Source: Candidatus Gastranaerophilales bacterium
GTDB lineage: Bacteria; Cyanobacteriota; Vampirovibrionia; Gastranaerophilales; Gastranaerophilaceae
Assembly (NCBI GenBank): GCA_944326485.1
Contig: CALVED010000003.1
Span: 1 to 64,000, forward strand
Direction: 5' to 3'
Length of the DNA stretch: 64,000 bases
The notes below the pieces were generated by a model. That model ran no database searches. It was not told where the DNA came from and was given only the letters and a program-made list of their open reading frames with translations. This document shows, one piece after another, positions 51,237 to 60,633 of this stretch. Each line of letters begins with the position of its first letter. Within the stretch, counting starts at the first letter, position 1. Position numbers and translations under genes: made by a program.

Positions 51237-52364
51237 ATGACATATAAGAGAGTAATAACGTTTTTTTTGTCATTTATATTCCTAATATTAAATTTAGGTT
51301 TGACTTGTTATGCAAATAATTCTCAACAGGTAAAAAAAGTAGAACAAAAAAGACTATTAATAAGACAAAAAATAAATTCTCTTAAAAATCTTGAAAGAAA
51401 AGAAACAAATAAATTGAGTAGAAATCAGCAAAAACTTGAAAGAAATCAAAGAGCATTACAAAATTCCAAGGACCAGTATTCTAGAAAACAATCAAATATT
51501 ATTCAGTTACAAAAAGAATTAGATTCTTATCTTTATGAATATAATAAAAGAAATCGTGCTTCTGCTGAAAGAATTAGGTGTATATATAAGAATAATCATT
51601 CAATGATTATTGATTTATTATTGTCTACTTCAAGTATTAGCGAGTTTTTAGATAGAATTTATTATCAAAACATTATTATTCAATCTGATAAGAAAAAAAT
51701 GAAAAATTTAAAAGATGAAGCAAGAAGAATTGCTTTATTAAAACAGCGTTTAGAATTAGAAAAGCGTGAACTATCTGGCATTATAAAAGATATGAATAGA
51801 GAAAATTCTAATATTGAAAATACTATCAGGCAAAATAAAGCAATGATAGAAAAAATCCAAAAGGATAAAAGAACATATGAACGTACAGAACGCGAGTTAA
51901 AAAGATTATCTGATAATTTAACTTCTATAATATCTAAGTCAACAAAAGATAGTGGAGTTGTTGTAGGAACTGGATTCTTACTTCCTGTTCAAGGCGCAAG
52001 AATTAGTTCACCTTATGGCTATAGAGTTCATCCTATTTTTAAAACAAAGATTTTCCATACTGGTATCGATTATGCAGTTCCTTATGGAACTCCAATTAAA
52101 GCTTCAAACTCCGGTAAAGTTATATATTCTGGTTGGTATGGTGGTTATGGTAAAGTAGTAATTATCGACCACGGTTCTTGTACTGGTGCACCTACTACTA
52201 CTTTATATGCACATATGTCAAAACAAATAGTTTCAGTTGGTGATAATGTACTAAGGGGACAAGTAATTGGATATGTTGGTTCTACCGGTTACTCAACTGG
52301 TCCGCATGTACACTTTGAAGTTCGTATTAATGGTAAACATCAAAATCCTAATAAATTTTTATAA
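51237..52364 (+). CDS. EnvC/NlpD-like M23 peptidase with coiled coil
   Basis: 375-aa periplasmic protein. A signal peptide (about 1-26, FLSFIFLILNLGLTCYA) is followed by two long coiled-coil stretches (about 30-110 and 150-225) rich in Lys, Arg and Gln, then a LytM/M23 domain: ISSPYGYRVHPIFKTKIFHT, G-I-D-Y (zinc His and Asp), TTLYAHMSK and GPHVHFEVRINGK (H-x-H). All four metal-site residues appear present, so it may cleave peptidoglycan itself, unlike degenerate EnvC, which only activates amidases. It ends 10 bp before the LptD-like gene. Confidence 0.9.
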   Translation: MTYKRVITFFLSFIFLILNLGLTCYANNSQQVKKVEQKRLLIRQKINSLKNLERKETNKLSRNQQKLERNQRALQNSKDQYSRKQSNIIQLQKELDSYLYEYNKRNRASAERIRCIYKNNHSMIIDLLLSTSSISEFLDRIYYQNIIIQSDKKKMKNLKDEARRIALLKQRLELEKRELSGIIKDMNRENSNIENTIRQNKAMIEKIQKDKRTYERTERELKRLSDNLTSIISKSTKDSGVVVGTGFLLPVQGARISSPYGYRVHPIFKTKIFHTGIDYAVPYGTPIKASNSGKVIYSGWYGGYGKVVIIDHGSCTGAPTTTLYAHMSKQIVSVGDNVLRGQVIGYVGSTGYSTGPHVHFEVRINGKHQNPNKFL

Positions 52365-52374
52365 GGAATAGATA

Positions 52375-54549
52375 GTGGCAAAAAAGCAAGTATTTATAAT
52401 TTTAATCTTAATTTTTATAAGTGGCAATTTATCTTTTGCTGCTGATTTTTATCCAGAGCTTGGTTTAGACCCTTTTTATTCCTCATTAAATCCTACTTAT
52501 ACAGATGGAGTGTCTGATAATTTTCAAGAAGAAGAAACTGTTATTAATTTGATAAAGAAAAAACCAAAAGATAATAAACGTAAATCTATATTTAATATAT
52601 TTAAAAAATCAGATGATGATTCTTTTTCAATTGATAAAAGTAATAATAATGATGTGAATTTTGAAAATAAAATAATTGATAAAGATAAAACTATAGATAA
52701 TTCAAATACTAAATCTTCTTTTATATTACAAAATTCTGAAGATATACTTATAGAAGAGGATAAAGCAAAAAATTCTGAAATTATTGAAGAAGATACTATA
52801 AATAAAAATGATGATTTAATAGACAAGAAGAATACAAAATTTTCAATAAAAGATAGGTTTTCGTTTTTTAAAAAAAAGAAAATAAAAGAAGAAGAACATA
52901 AAGTAAATGAAAATCCACAAATAGAATTTAGTGCTGATTATATGGAATATTTTCCTGAAAGATATGAGGTTGAAGCAATTGGTAACGCTAAAATTACTTT
53001 TACTAAAGAACATACTGTATTGTCTGCAAATAAAATAATATATAACTACGATAGAAATATATTAAAGGCTAATGAAAATGTAGTGCTAATATCAAAAGAT
53101 ACTGTTACCGAAGGTGATTTTATTAGAATTGATTTAAGTAAACCTGACGGTTGGATAGAAAATCCTGTTACAAAAACAGAGGATATTAAGTTAGATGCAA
53201 AAGAGGCTTTCATATATTCAGATAGAATAGAAGAGTATGAAGGTGTAGCAAAAATCTTAAAGAATGAAACATTGGCATTTAGAGCAAATTCTTTTGCTGC
53301 GTATGTTGATCAAGGTGGAATTCTTTCTAACAAAAATAACCAAATAACTCCTGAAAATTCAGGTGTATATTCTATAAAAGCAAAAACTATTTATATAGAT
53401 TCTAAAAAAGATCATGACATTATAACTATAAAGAATGCAGACTTATATTTAAAAAAATATAAAATAGCATCAGTACCATCAGCCAAAATTGTATCTAACA
53501 AAAAAAATACTGTTGTAGAGTCAAATATTCCTGAAATCGGTTCGTTAAATATGTTAGGTATGCATGCCGGCCCATCTGTTGTTTTAAATGTACCTGGCGG
53601 TTCTACATTAAAATTATCTCCAATAATTACCTATAGTAAAGATAAAATAGGTGTTGGTGGTATAGCCAGATACAGAAATGCATATAACATGACAGAAGTT
53701 GCTTATGGTACTTCGAGAGATGAGTTATTAGTTAGAGGAAGACAAAGATTAGCGCCCGGTCTATTATTAAATTATTCAAGATATACAAATCAAAGTGAAT
53801 GGTTTTTAGGGTATAGAAGGCCAAAATATTCTGCTAATTTAACATATTCAAGAAGAGATTTTGTTAAAGATTTAGGTTTACATTTCTCACAAATGTATTC
53901 TGCAGGTATGTTTGTAGATGATGTTCCCGGAGCTGATTTTGGTGATGCTGAAGGTAGATTCAGATGGATGACACAAATGTTTAAGCCATTTTATTCGTAT
54001 AGAAACGAAGAGGGAAATATTGGTGTTAATATAGGACTTGCTGCACAGACTTCTGCAAGCATTTATACAACTGGTGATGTCCATGGTCTGTTCAGAATAG
54101 GACCTGCATTAAATACAAAAGTTGGTCCTTGGGAACAATCAATAATGTACTTACAAGCAGCTATTGCAGGACAGTCTCCATTTGAATTTGACAGATATCG
54201 TTATGGTCGTTCTAATTTAATCTTTATTGAAAGCTTAAAAATATGCAAATACATATCAATTGGATATTTAGGTTCTCTAGCTATGAATAGGGATGTTCGT
54301 TCAGATGATTTATTTCAAGAAAATAGATTTCTTGTAAGTATTGGTCCTGATTATGCTAAATTAACTATAGGATATGATGCATTTAGACAAAATACAATGT
54401 TGCTTCTTTCTATGCTGGTAGGAACACAAGATTCAGAAGTTAAATTTAATAAGACAGTTATAGAAAACCCACAAACTATAGGAAAAACTGTGAAGAAGAA
54501 AAAAACAAAGAAGAAAAATTATAAAAAATATTTAAAAGAAAGTATATAA
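52375..54549 (+). CDS. LptD/OstA-like outer-membrane protein
   Basis: 724-aa protein with signal peptide (about 1-22, ...SGNLSFAAD). A long charged, Asn/Asp/Lys-rich linker (50-170) leads to an OstA/LptA-like domain (about 175-390: VEAIGNAKITFTKEHTVLSA, ANENVVLISKDTVTEGDFIR, AYVDQGGILSN) and a C-terminal part with alternating aromatic strands typical of an outer-membrane barrel (390-690). A Lys-rich tail ends it. LptD inserts lipopolysaccharide in the outer membrane. The start is GTG with an AAGGA ribosome site. The long linker and low similarity leave room for another OstA-domain role. Confidence 0.75.
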   Translation: MAKKQVFIILILIFISGNLSFAADFYPELGLDPFYSSLNPTYTDGVSDNFQEEETVINLIKKKPKDNKRKSIFNIFKKSDDDSFSIDKSNNNDVNFENKIIDKDKTIDNSNTKSSFILQNSEDILIEEDKAKNSEIIEEDTINKNDDLIDKKNTKFSIKDRFSFFKKKKIKEEEHKVNENPQIEFSADYMEYFPERYEVEAIGNAKITFTKEHTVLSANKIIYNYDRNILKANENVVLISKDTVTEGDFIRIDLSKPDGWIENPVTKTEDIKLDAKEAFIYSDRIEEYEGVAKILKNETLAFRANSFAAYVDQGGILSNKNNQITPENSGVYSIKAKTIYIDSKKDHDIITIKNADLYLKKYKIASVPSAKIVSNKKNTVVESNIPEIGSLNMLGMHAGPSVVLNVPGGSTLKLSPIITYSKDKIGVGGIARYRNAYNMTEVAYGTSRDELLVRGRQRLAPGLLLNYSRYTNQSEWFLGYRRPKYSANLTYSRRDFVKDLGLHFSQMYSAGMFVDDVPGADFGDAEGRFRWMTQMFKPFYSYRNEEGNIGVNIGLAAQTSASIYTTGDVHGLFRIGPALNTKVGPWEQSIMYLQAAIAGQSPFEFDRYRYGRSNLIFIESLKICKYISIGYLGSLAMNRDVRSDDLFQENRFLVSIGPDYAKLTIGYDAFRQNTMLLLSMLVGTQDSEVKFNKTVIENPQTIGKTVKKKKTKKKNYKKYLKESI

Positions 54550-54550
54550 G

Positions 54551-56293
54551 TTATTTTTTTATAAAACATCCTTCATCTTCTTTATCAATTTTTTTATCAA
54601 AATCGTTATCAATTCCATCAAAACAAGAGCCAATTGATTCTTTTGATTCAGCTCTTGGATCTTGTGATTCATATATTTGAGGGATTTTTTGCCATAAGTG
54701 TAGAAAAGTATTTTTTGCGAATTCTGCTATTTCTTTATTATCAATTATAAGTACATTTTCATCATTCTTGTAATTTCCACTATAAGTAAAGTTCATAGAT
54801 CCGATAATTGAAAATCTGTCATCTATAATTATAGATTTCATATGCATCTTACCAGCATAATTTTCAGTTTTTACTTTTATTCCTGATTTTCTTAATTCTT
54901 TATGTATTGTGTATTTTGCACTTGCATTAGTTGCATCATTTATAATTTTAATATCAATTCCACGTTCTTTTGCATCCAGTAGGTGTTTTAATATATTTTT
55001 ATTAGTAATAAAGAAAGCAGAAATATAGATATAGTTTTGTGCATAATCAATTAATTTTATAATATTATTATCAATAATATTATCTTGTGGAGAAAATAAG
55101 ATATTTATTTTAGTTTTATTGTCAATTTTTACAATATCTTTTATCAAAGATTTCTTATTCTTACTAAAGTTTCCATTATACATTTGCATAAATTCATCAG
55201 TATATATTCTGGCTATGTCTTTATTTTTGATTAGTATTGAATAATTTGCATTAAATCCTGATAAATCCGTGCTTGTTATATTTGCACTACCGGTAAATAC
55301 AACTTTTTTATCTATAATAAAGAATTTGTTATGCATTATTCCTTTAGAATAACTATTTTCATTTGTATTAAAATCAGTAAATGTATGTTTTAATTTTTCG
55401 ATATCAGGATAATATTTAATATCATTATTTTCATAATTAGATACCCATCTTATTTTTACTCCACGCTTTTTCGCATTTAATAATGATTGATATATTATTG
55501 GTTGATTATTAAATCCATATAGGGCAAAGTCTATAGATTCCTTACTATTATCAATTATTTCTTTTAATGCTAAACAAGCTTCTGTATTGCAAGAATTATT
55601 AGGAATAAAAATTGAATTTAAATCTAAAAAATATATAATAATATTATTTTTTGAATATTTTTTCTTATAATAAGTATTTAATAAATTCTTTTCACTTACC
55701 TTAAATTTAGGTTGATTAAAGCAACATTTTGCAGGTGAATATTTCTTTTCAAGGTTATCTTTATGGATAATTTTATATTGATCTGAACTTTTAGCATTTT
55801 GACAAGATAGCTTATGGTATTTTTTACTTTTTTTATTAAGTATTAGATAATTAGATATATTAATACTTTTAATTTTGTTTAATAAATTTTTTTTAGATAT
55901 TTCGGTATTGTCATAAAAATAACCCGATTTTAATAATTCATCTCTGCAATTTTTATTTTCTATTAAAAGGTTATTATTTTTTATTATTACAAATTTATTT
56001 TTTAATAGTTTTTTTGACGTTTCATTAGCTAAATATTCAAGTAGTATTTTTTCATCTAAAGATAAATTTTTAAATAAAAAATCACTTGAATAATCAGTAT
56101 CAGATTTTATATAATCTATCTCTTCTAGTGTAAAAGGTGTTTTTTCATCAAATATAAAGTTATTATTTGTATCAATAAAAAAACATATCGGTGAATTAAT
56201 TTTATGAACTTTATATAAAGAAGATTTATCTTTAATGAAGTAAATGCATAAAAAAAGTAAAAAAAATAATATAGTAATCAATAGCTTTTTCAT
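54551..56293 (-). CDS. Secreted/anchored phospholipase D-like protein with two HKD motifs
   Basis: 580-aa protein with an N-terminal membrane anchor or signal (5-22). Residues 1-220 are unrecognised and include a Cys pair pattern (CQNAKS, AKCCFNQP). Two PLD domains follow: HNKFFIIDKKVVFTGSANIT (about 320-339) and HMKSIIIDDRFSIIGSMNFT (about 483-502), each with the H-x-K-x4-D motif, as in phospholipases, cardiolipin synthases and Nuc-type nucleases. The C-terminus CFDGIDNDFDKKIDKEDEGC forms an acidic, calcium-like loop between two Cys. It is convergent with the LptD-like gene. Substrate (lipid or DNA) cannot be decided. Confidence 0.85.
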   Translation of the reverse strand: MKKLLITILFFLLFLCIYFIKDKSSLYKVHKINSPICFFIDTNNNFIFDEKTPFTLEEIDYIKSDTDYSSDFLFKNLSLDEKILLEYLANETSKKLLKNKFVIIKNNNLLIENKNCRDELLKSGYFYDNTEISKKNLLNKIKSINISNYLILNKKSKKYHKLSCQNAKSSDQYKIIHKDNLEKKYSPAKCCFNQPKFKVSEKNLLNTYYKKKYSKNNIIIYFLDLNSIFIPNNSCNTEACLALKEIIDNSKESIDFALYGFNNQPIIYQSLLNAKKRGVKIRWVSNYENNDIKYYPDIEKLKHTFTDFNTNENSYSKGIMHNKFFIIDKKVVFTGSANITSTDLSGFNANYSILIKNKDIARIYTDEFMQMYNGNFSKNKKSLIKDIVKIDNKTKINILFSPQDNIIDNNIIKLIDYAQNYIYISAFFITNKNILKHLLDAKERGIDIKIINDATNASAKYTIHKELRKSGIKVKTENYAGKMHMKSIIIDDRFSIIGSMNFTYSGNYKNDENVLIIDNKEIAEFAKNTFLHLWQKIPQIYESQDPRAESKESIGSCFDGIDNDFDKKIDKEDEGCFIKK

Positions 56294-56447
56294 AGAATAA
56301 TTATAACTTAATATAAAATAATTAGAAATTATGATATAGCAATAATAATAGTCAAAAGACTACTATAACAGTTTAAAAATAAGCGTTAAAATATGTTTTA
56401 AATATATTTAATGTACTACATAATTAAGTAAGTGTCTGGTAGTAAAA

Positions 56448-56798
56448 ATGAAAAATTCAAAACTTAACATAGGAAAGCAAATAAAAAAATATAGAGTTTT
56501 ACGTGGGATGACTCAAAATGATTTAGCTGAAAAAATTGGCTTAACAGAAAAACAAATTTCTAAGATAGAAACAGGTGTTCATTATCCTAAATTTGAGAAT
56601 TTTGTAAAGATATTGGATATTTTAAATATTGAAATGAAAGACTTCGATAGTGGAATAAATGTACAAAATAAAAATAATATATTAAGAAATAGTATATTAA
56701 AAATAATCTATAGAGCCGATGAAACAGAGTTAACTCATTATGCTGTCTTATTAAAACAATTAGAGAAAATCTTTAAACAGAAAAAGAACAAAAAGTAA
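56448..56798 (+). CDS. Xre-family helix-turn-helix regulator
   Basis: 116-aa regulator with a Cro/C1-type HTH at about 8-65: IGKQIKKYRVLRGMTQNDLA, EKIGLTEKQISKIETGVHYP and FVKILDILNIEMKDF. The C-terminal half is helical and Lys-rich, possibly for dimer formation. No clear ribosome site precedes the ATG (GTAGTAAAA). It lies between the phospholipase-like gene and tRNA-Ser. Targets are unknown. Confidence 0.9.
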   Translation: MKNSKLNIGKQIKKYRVLRGMTQNDLAEKIGLTEKQISKIETGVHYPKFENFVKILDILNIEMKDFDSGINVQNKNNILRNSILKIIYRADETELTHYAVLLKQLEKIFKQKKNKK

Positions 56799-56882
56799 TT
56801 TATTGACGAAAGGTTCTTTATTTGCTATAAATACAAGAGCGGACTATATTGAACAAGATAGATAAAGATTAATTAATTCAAT

Positions 56883-56969
56883 GGAGAGGTGTCCGAGTGG
56901 TTTAAGGTGCAAACCTGGAACGTTTGTGCAGGGGCAACTCTGCCGGGGGTTCGAATCCCCCCTTCTCCG
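56883..56969 (+). tRNA. tRNA-Ser (anticodon GGA)
   Basis: Class II tRNA with long variable arm: acceptor GGAGAGG/CTTCTCC (one G-T), anticodon stem CAAAC/GTTTG with loop CTGGAAC (anticodon GGA), variable-arm hairpin GCAGGGGCAACTCTGC, T-loop TTCGAAT and discriminator G. CCA is not encoded. Confidence 0.95.
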
Positions 56970-57105
56970 TTTTTATAACTCTCTTAATAACTTACTTATA
57001 TATAATTTGAATTTATATAATTTGAAAGTATTCTTTTTTATAATAATAGATTGATTAAAAGAATATTTGTTTTTTTAGTAAAAATAAAAGGACTTTTTTT
57101 ATTAG

Positions 57106-57175
57106 CCAAAAGAGAATTTTAAGTTATATCGCGAAAAATCTTAAAAAATCACAAAAAGAAATTCTCTGATTTTGG
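57106..57175. other. Imperfect long inverted repeat between tRNA-Ser and tmRNA
   Basis: CCAAAAGAGAATTT (57106-57119) pairs with AAATTCTC...TTTTGG (57159-57175) with a 3-nt bulge; the loop is about 39 nt. It could be a small RNA, a processing site or a decayed REP. No gene is seen in 56970-57205. Confidence 0.35.
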
Positions 57176-57205
57176 GTAAAACGCGCAAACCGTAGGATTC
57201 TGGCA

Positions 57206-57233
57206 TAAAAAAAGAGACCATAGTCGGTCTCTT
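57206..57233 (-). terminator. tmRNA terminator
   Basis: Stem AAGAGACC/GGTCTCTT with loop GACTAT and a T7 run on the minus strand, 12 nt after the mature 3' end of the tmRNA. Confidence 0.92.
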
Positions 57234-57244
57234 CCTTATAAATT

Positions 57245-57635
57245 TGGAGACGGAGAGATTCGAACTCTCGTCCGGAATGGGATATAAACCTGCATCTACG
57301 AGCGTAGGCCTGTTAATCTCGATAAAACTACGGCAACGAACCACTCCTATAGTTTTATCAAAGTAGTTTTAACTGTTACGCAGTTTGATGGCAAAACTTA
57401 ACTCTACTACCATCATTATAGAGCTGCAACTTGCATGTTAGCGCTATATTAAACGGCAAGTTGGTCTAATATAACGGCTGAACTGCGCCTTACGCAGCAA
57501 GAGCTTGTGCTCTTGAAAAATCAGCTTTAATTACGTTATTAGCGTTTATTTTAGTTTGCTTGTTGATAACTCAGAACAGCACTGAGACCCGCAGCCTGAT
57601 TACACCAATCCACCCGTCAAATCCAAAACGTCCCC
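57245..57635 (-). ncRNA. ssrA: Transfer-messenger RNA (tmRNA, one-piece)
   Basis: tmRNA frees stalled ribosomes and tags the nascent chain for proteolysis. The 5' end GGGGACG...GGATTTGACGGG pairs with the 3' end CGTCTCC plus discriminator A, and TTCGAAT forms the T-loop. The tag frame at 57543-57490 (minus strand) reads ANNVIKADFSRAQALAA then TAA; the A-N-N start and A-L-A-A end match cyanobacterial tags in style. About 391 nt, uninterrupted, so it is not the permuted two-piece form. Pseudoknot-forming GC-rich segments flank the tag. Confidence 0.96.
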
Positions 57636-57702
57636 ATTTATTTAATTTTCAATGTGCTTTTTTATTATTACATATTTATTATTTTTTTCAAGTATTATAT
57701 AA

Positions 57703-58695
57703 CTACATTAATCCTTTTTCTTTTAAAGCTTTGTATTTTTCATCAATTGAATTGGCATCTAGTGCATTATCTAATAAGCTAGATTGAACTAGTTTGTCAA
57801 AATATGTTCCATTTGTGAATTTTGTTCCGGCTTTGTCCATTGCTTTAATAAATTTTTGAATAATTTTATCTGATAATTCTTGAGATTTATTTTGTAATTC
57901 TTCAGAATAGTCTGATTCTGCAAAATTAATTCCAAAATGTCCGTCTAACAGAGCAAATAATACATTACCAAATTGCGTATTATTTCCCTTTAGTTTGTCA
58001 TTTATATCAACAAAATTAATTCTCTGTTTGTCAGTATCAAACATTAAATTATATGGATTGCAGCAATCAATTTCATAACCTTGTTTTGTTATATAAGCTG
58101 TATCTTGTATACATTTTTCAAAGGTTGAATCAGGACAATTAGATATGGCTTGAAGATATTTAATATGCTCATTTACAAAGTTTGGTGTAATTTGGTCTGC
58201 AAATTCAAATGGTATACCACAAGATTTTCCTGTTTGTTTCTTTAATATGTAATATACATAAGAAAATCTATTTCCATGAGGTATTTCAACTCTTGCTATA
58301 GTTTGCCCAATATTTAATTCAGGTGATATATCTTTAACTTCTACAATTTTAGGCTTTTCATTCGGAATTTGGAAGAAATTACCTCTTTTGTATTTTTTTA
58401 TAACCCAATTGTCATTATTTGGAATTTCATATGTTTCACCTTCAAACCCGGAACCAAGTATTCTCCCTGTTCTTTCTACTATTTCTTCTACTTGTTCTAA
58501 AAAATTAGTATTATTACACCATTTTTCAAATTCAGAAAAGCTTTTCTCATCTATATTATTTACATCACATTTATTTCCTTTAAAAGAACAACTTTTTACA
58601 AATACATCTTTATTTAAAGTGTTTTTGAACTTTGGGGATTTATTTGTATTACTTAAATAAGAATTTATAATATTATTACTGTATGATACTTTCAT
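57703..58695 (-). CDS. Protein-kinase-like protein with CSFKG leader motif
   Basis: 330-aa protein that looks like a divergent protein-kinase fold. A Gly-rich loop GSGFEGETYEI (81-91) is followed by a candidate ATP Lys in WVIKKYKRG (97-105), a hinge-like VYYILKKQTG (137-146), a catalytic-loop-like IDCCNPYNLMF (209-219) and NFVDIND (227-233) in the D-F-G position. The catalytic-loop spacing differs by one residue from the standard form, so activity is uncertain. The first 45 residues are polar and end CSFKGNK, the leader seen in three other proteins. There is no signal peptide. It is divergent from the GH57 gene. Confidence 0.65.
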   Translation of the reverse strand: MKVSYSNNIINSYLSNTNKSPKFKNTLNKDVFVKSCSFKGNKCDVNNIDEKSFSEFEKWCNNTNFLEQVEEIVERTGRILGSGFEGETYEIPNNDNWVIKKYKRGNFFQIPNEKPKIVEVKDISPELNIGQTIARVEIPHGNRFSYVYYILKKQTGKSCGIPFEFADQITPNFVNEHIKYLQAISNCPDSTFEKCIQDTAYITKQGYEIDCCNPYNLMFDTDKQRINFVDINDKLKGNNTQFGNVLFALLDGHFGINFAESDYSEELQNKSQELSDKIIQKFIKAMDKAGTKFTNGTYFDKLVQSSLLDNALDANSIDEKYKALKEKGLM

Positions 58696-58858
58696 AATTA
58701 AATTTCCTTTTTTATTTTAAAATTCAAAAAAAAATAAAATTGATAATAAATTTTTTTTTTAAAAGTTTTGTAAACAATACTCAAGAATTAGTACTATAGG
58801 GTTATATTTTATAAAGAATTATGTTATAACTACTATAAATAAAAAATGGAGGTTAAAT

Positions 58859-60580
58859 ATGACAGTAGGATCATTTGTATTTATGTTACATTCACATCTT
58901 CCATATTACAGAATGGCTGGTATGTGGCCTTTTGGCGAAGAAAATTTATATGAATGTATGTCTGAGACTTATGTTCCATTGCTAAATGCAATATCAGAAT
59001 TATATGAAGAAGAGGGAATAAAAGCTAAGTTAACAGTTGGTATTACACCAATATTAGCAGAACAATTAAATGATGAGCATTTAAAGAATGGATTTGTAGA
59101 ATATTTAGATTCAAGAATTGCTGCAGTTTCGAAGGATTTAGAAAGATATCCTGATCCTAAAGTTGAACATTCTCAACATTTAAAATATTTAGCAAAATAT
59201 TATTTTGATTGGTTCAATCATATTAAAGATTCTTTCGTAAATAAATATAATAAAGATTTAATAAGTGCATTTAAAAAATATCAAGACTTAGGCTGTATAG
59301 AAATTACTACATCTGGTGCAACACATGGTTTTTCTCCATTATTGGCAACTGATACAAACTTGAATGCACAATTTAAAGTTGGTTCAGATACAACAAAAAG
59401 ATTGTTCGGAAAGAAAGCAAAAGGCTGCTGGCTTCCTGAATGTGCTTATAGACAAGGATATGAATATATCGGTAAAGATGGGCAAAAAAAATGGAGACCG
59501 GCAATTGAAGTTACACTTCAAAATAATGACATAGAATATTTCTTTACAGAATCTCATGTTATAGAAGGCGGTAATTCTGTTGGTAACAGAAGAGTTGTTG
59601 GTATATATGGAAATATAGAATATATTCCACTTCCTCAAAGAGAAGCAACGGGATATGATACATATTCTGCATATTGGCTTCCTGACGCACAAGTTGCAGT
59701 TATGGGTAGAAATGACAGAGCAGGTTTCCAAGTATGGTCTGCTGCTGATGGTTATCCTGGTGACGGCGTTTATAGAGAATTCCATAAAAAAGATGATAAA
59801 TCAGGTATGAATTACTGGAGAATTACTTCTCCAAATACTGATTTAGGAGATAAAATGCTATATGATCCTGTATTAGCTATGAATCAAGTTAATTCTAATT
59901 CTGACCACTACACTACACTTTTATTCCATCTTTTAAATGACCATAAAAAAGCTACAGGAAAAGAAGGTCTTTTAATGGTTTCATTTGATACTGAATTATA
60001 TGGTCACTGGTGGTTTGAAGGTGTTGAATTTATAAAACAAGTTATTAGAAAGCTAAATAATTTTGTACCTGAAATTGAAAGATGTACTGCTGGTGAGTAT
60101 TTAGAAAAGCATCCACCTGTTGATACTATTCAAATACCGGAAAGTTCTTGGGGACAAGGCGGTCATTTCTATGTTTGGTTAAATCATTTAACAGAATGGA
60201 TGTGGCCGATAATTCATGCCTGTGAAAAAAGAATTATTGATATTGTTTCTAAATATGAGAAAATACCTGAGGATAAGCTTTTACATAGAGCATTAAATCA
60301 ACTTGCAAGAGAAAACTTATTGTTACAAAGCTCTGACTGGCCATTCCTGATAACTACATGGCAAGCCAAGGATTATGCAACTGACAGATTCAATGAACAC
60401 GTTGAAAGATTTTCTTTAATTGCTGATATGATTGAGTCTGGTAATATAAATGATGAGGAATTAAAGAAAATAGAATCAATTGATAATTGCTTCCCTGTAA
60501 TTGATTATAGGGTATATTTGCCAATTGAAGAAGGAAAAATTCCTCAACAAGAAGCTAAATTAGCTCCTTTATATAAATAA
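58859..60580 (+). CDS. GH57 1,4-alpha-glucan branching enzyme
   Basis: 573-aa GH57 enzyme that makes alpha-1,6 branches in glycogen. Family signatures are FMLHSHLPYYRMAGMWPFGE (8-27), LTVGITPILAEQL (58-70), EITTSGATHGFSPLL, the nucleophile region CWLPECAYR (Glu, about 189-197), and the acid/base SFDTELYGHWWFEG (about 372-385). A helical C-terminal domain (about 440-560) includes LLLQSSDWPFLITTWQA. Length matches the cyanobacterial/thermophile GH57 branching enzymes. The ribosome site is TGGAGG. With the GlgP-family protein and the GH13 enzyme it makes up the glycogen set of this window. Confidence 0.92.
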   Translation: MTVGSFVFMLHSHLPYYRMAGMWPFGEENLYECMSETYVPLLNAISELYEEEGIKAKLTVGITPILAEQLNDEHLKNGFVEYLDSRIAAVSKDLERYPDPKVEHSQHLKYLAKYYFDWFNHIKDSFVNKYNKDLISAFKKYQDLGCIEITTSGATHGFSPLLATDTNLNAQFKVGSDTTKRLFGKKAKGCWLPECAYRQGYEYIGKDGQKKWRPAIEVTLQNNDIEYFFTESHVIEGGNSVGNRRVVGIYGNIEYIPLPQREATGYDTYSAYWLPDAQVAVMGRNDRAGFQVWSAADGYPGDGVYREFHKKDDKSGMNYWRITSPNTDLGDKMLYDPVLAMNQVNSNSDHYTTLLFHLLNDHKKATGKEGLLMVSFDTELYGHWWFEGVEFIKQVIRKLNNFVPEIERCTAGEYLEKHPPVDTIQIPESSWGQGGHFYVWLNHLTEWMWPIIHACEKRIIDIVSKYEKIPEDKLLHRALNQLARENLLLQSSDWPFLITTWQAKDYATDRFNEHVERFSLIADMIESGNINDEELKKIESIDNCFPVIDYRVYLPIEEGKIPQQEAKLAPLYK

Positions 60581-60599
60581 TTATATTCAATTATTATTT

Positions 60600-60633
60600 A
60601 AAAAGAGAATGCATTATGTATTCTCTTTTTTTT
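60600..60633 (+). terminator. Terminator between convergent GH57 and ispD genes
   Basis: Stem AAAAAGAGAAT/ATTCTCTTTTT with a T-run after it; it overlaps the 3' end of ispD on the minus strand. Confidence 0.88.
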
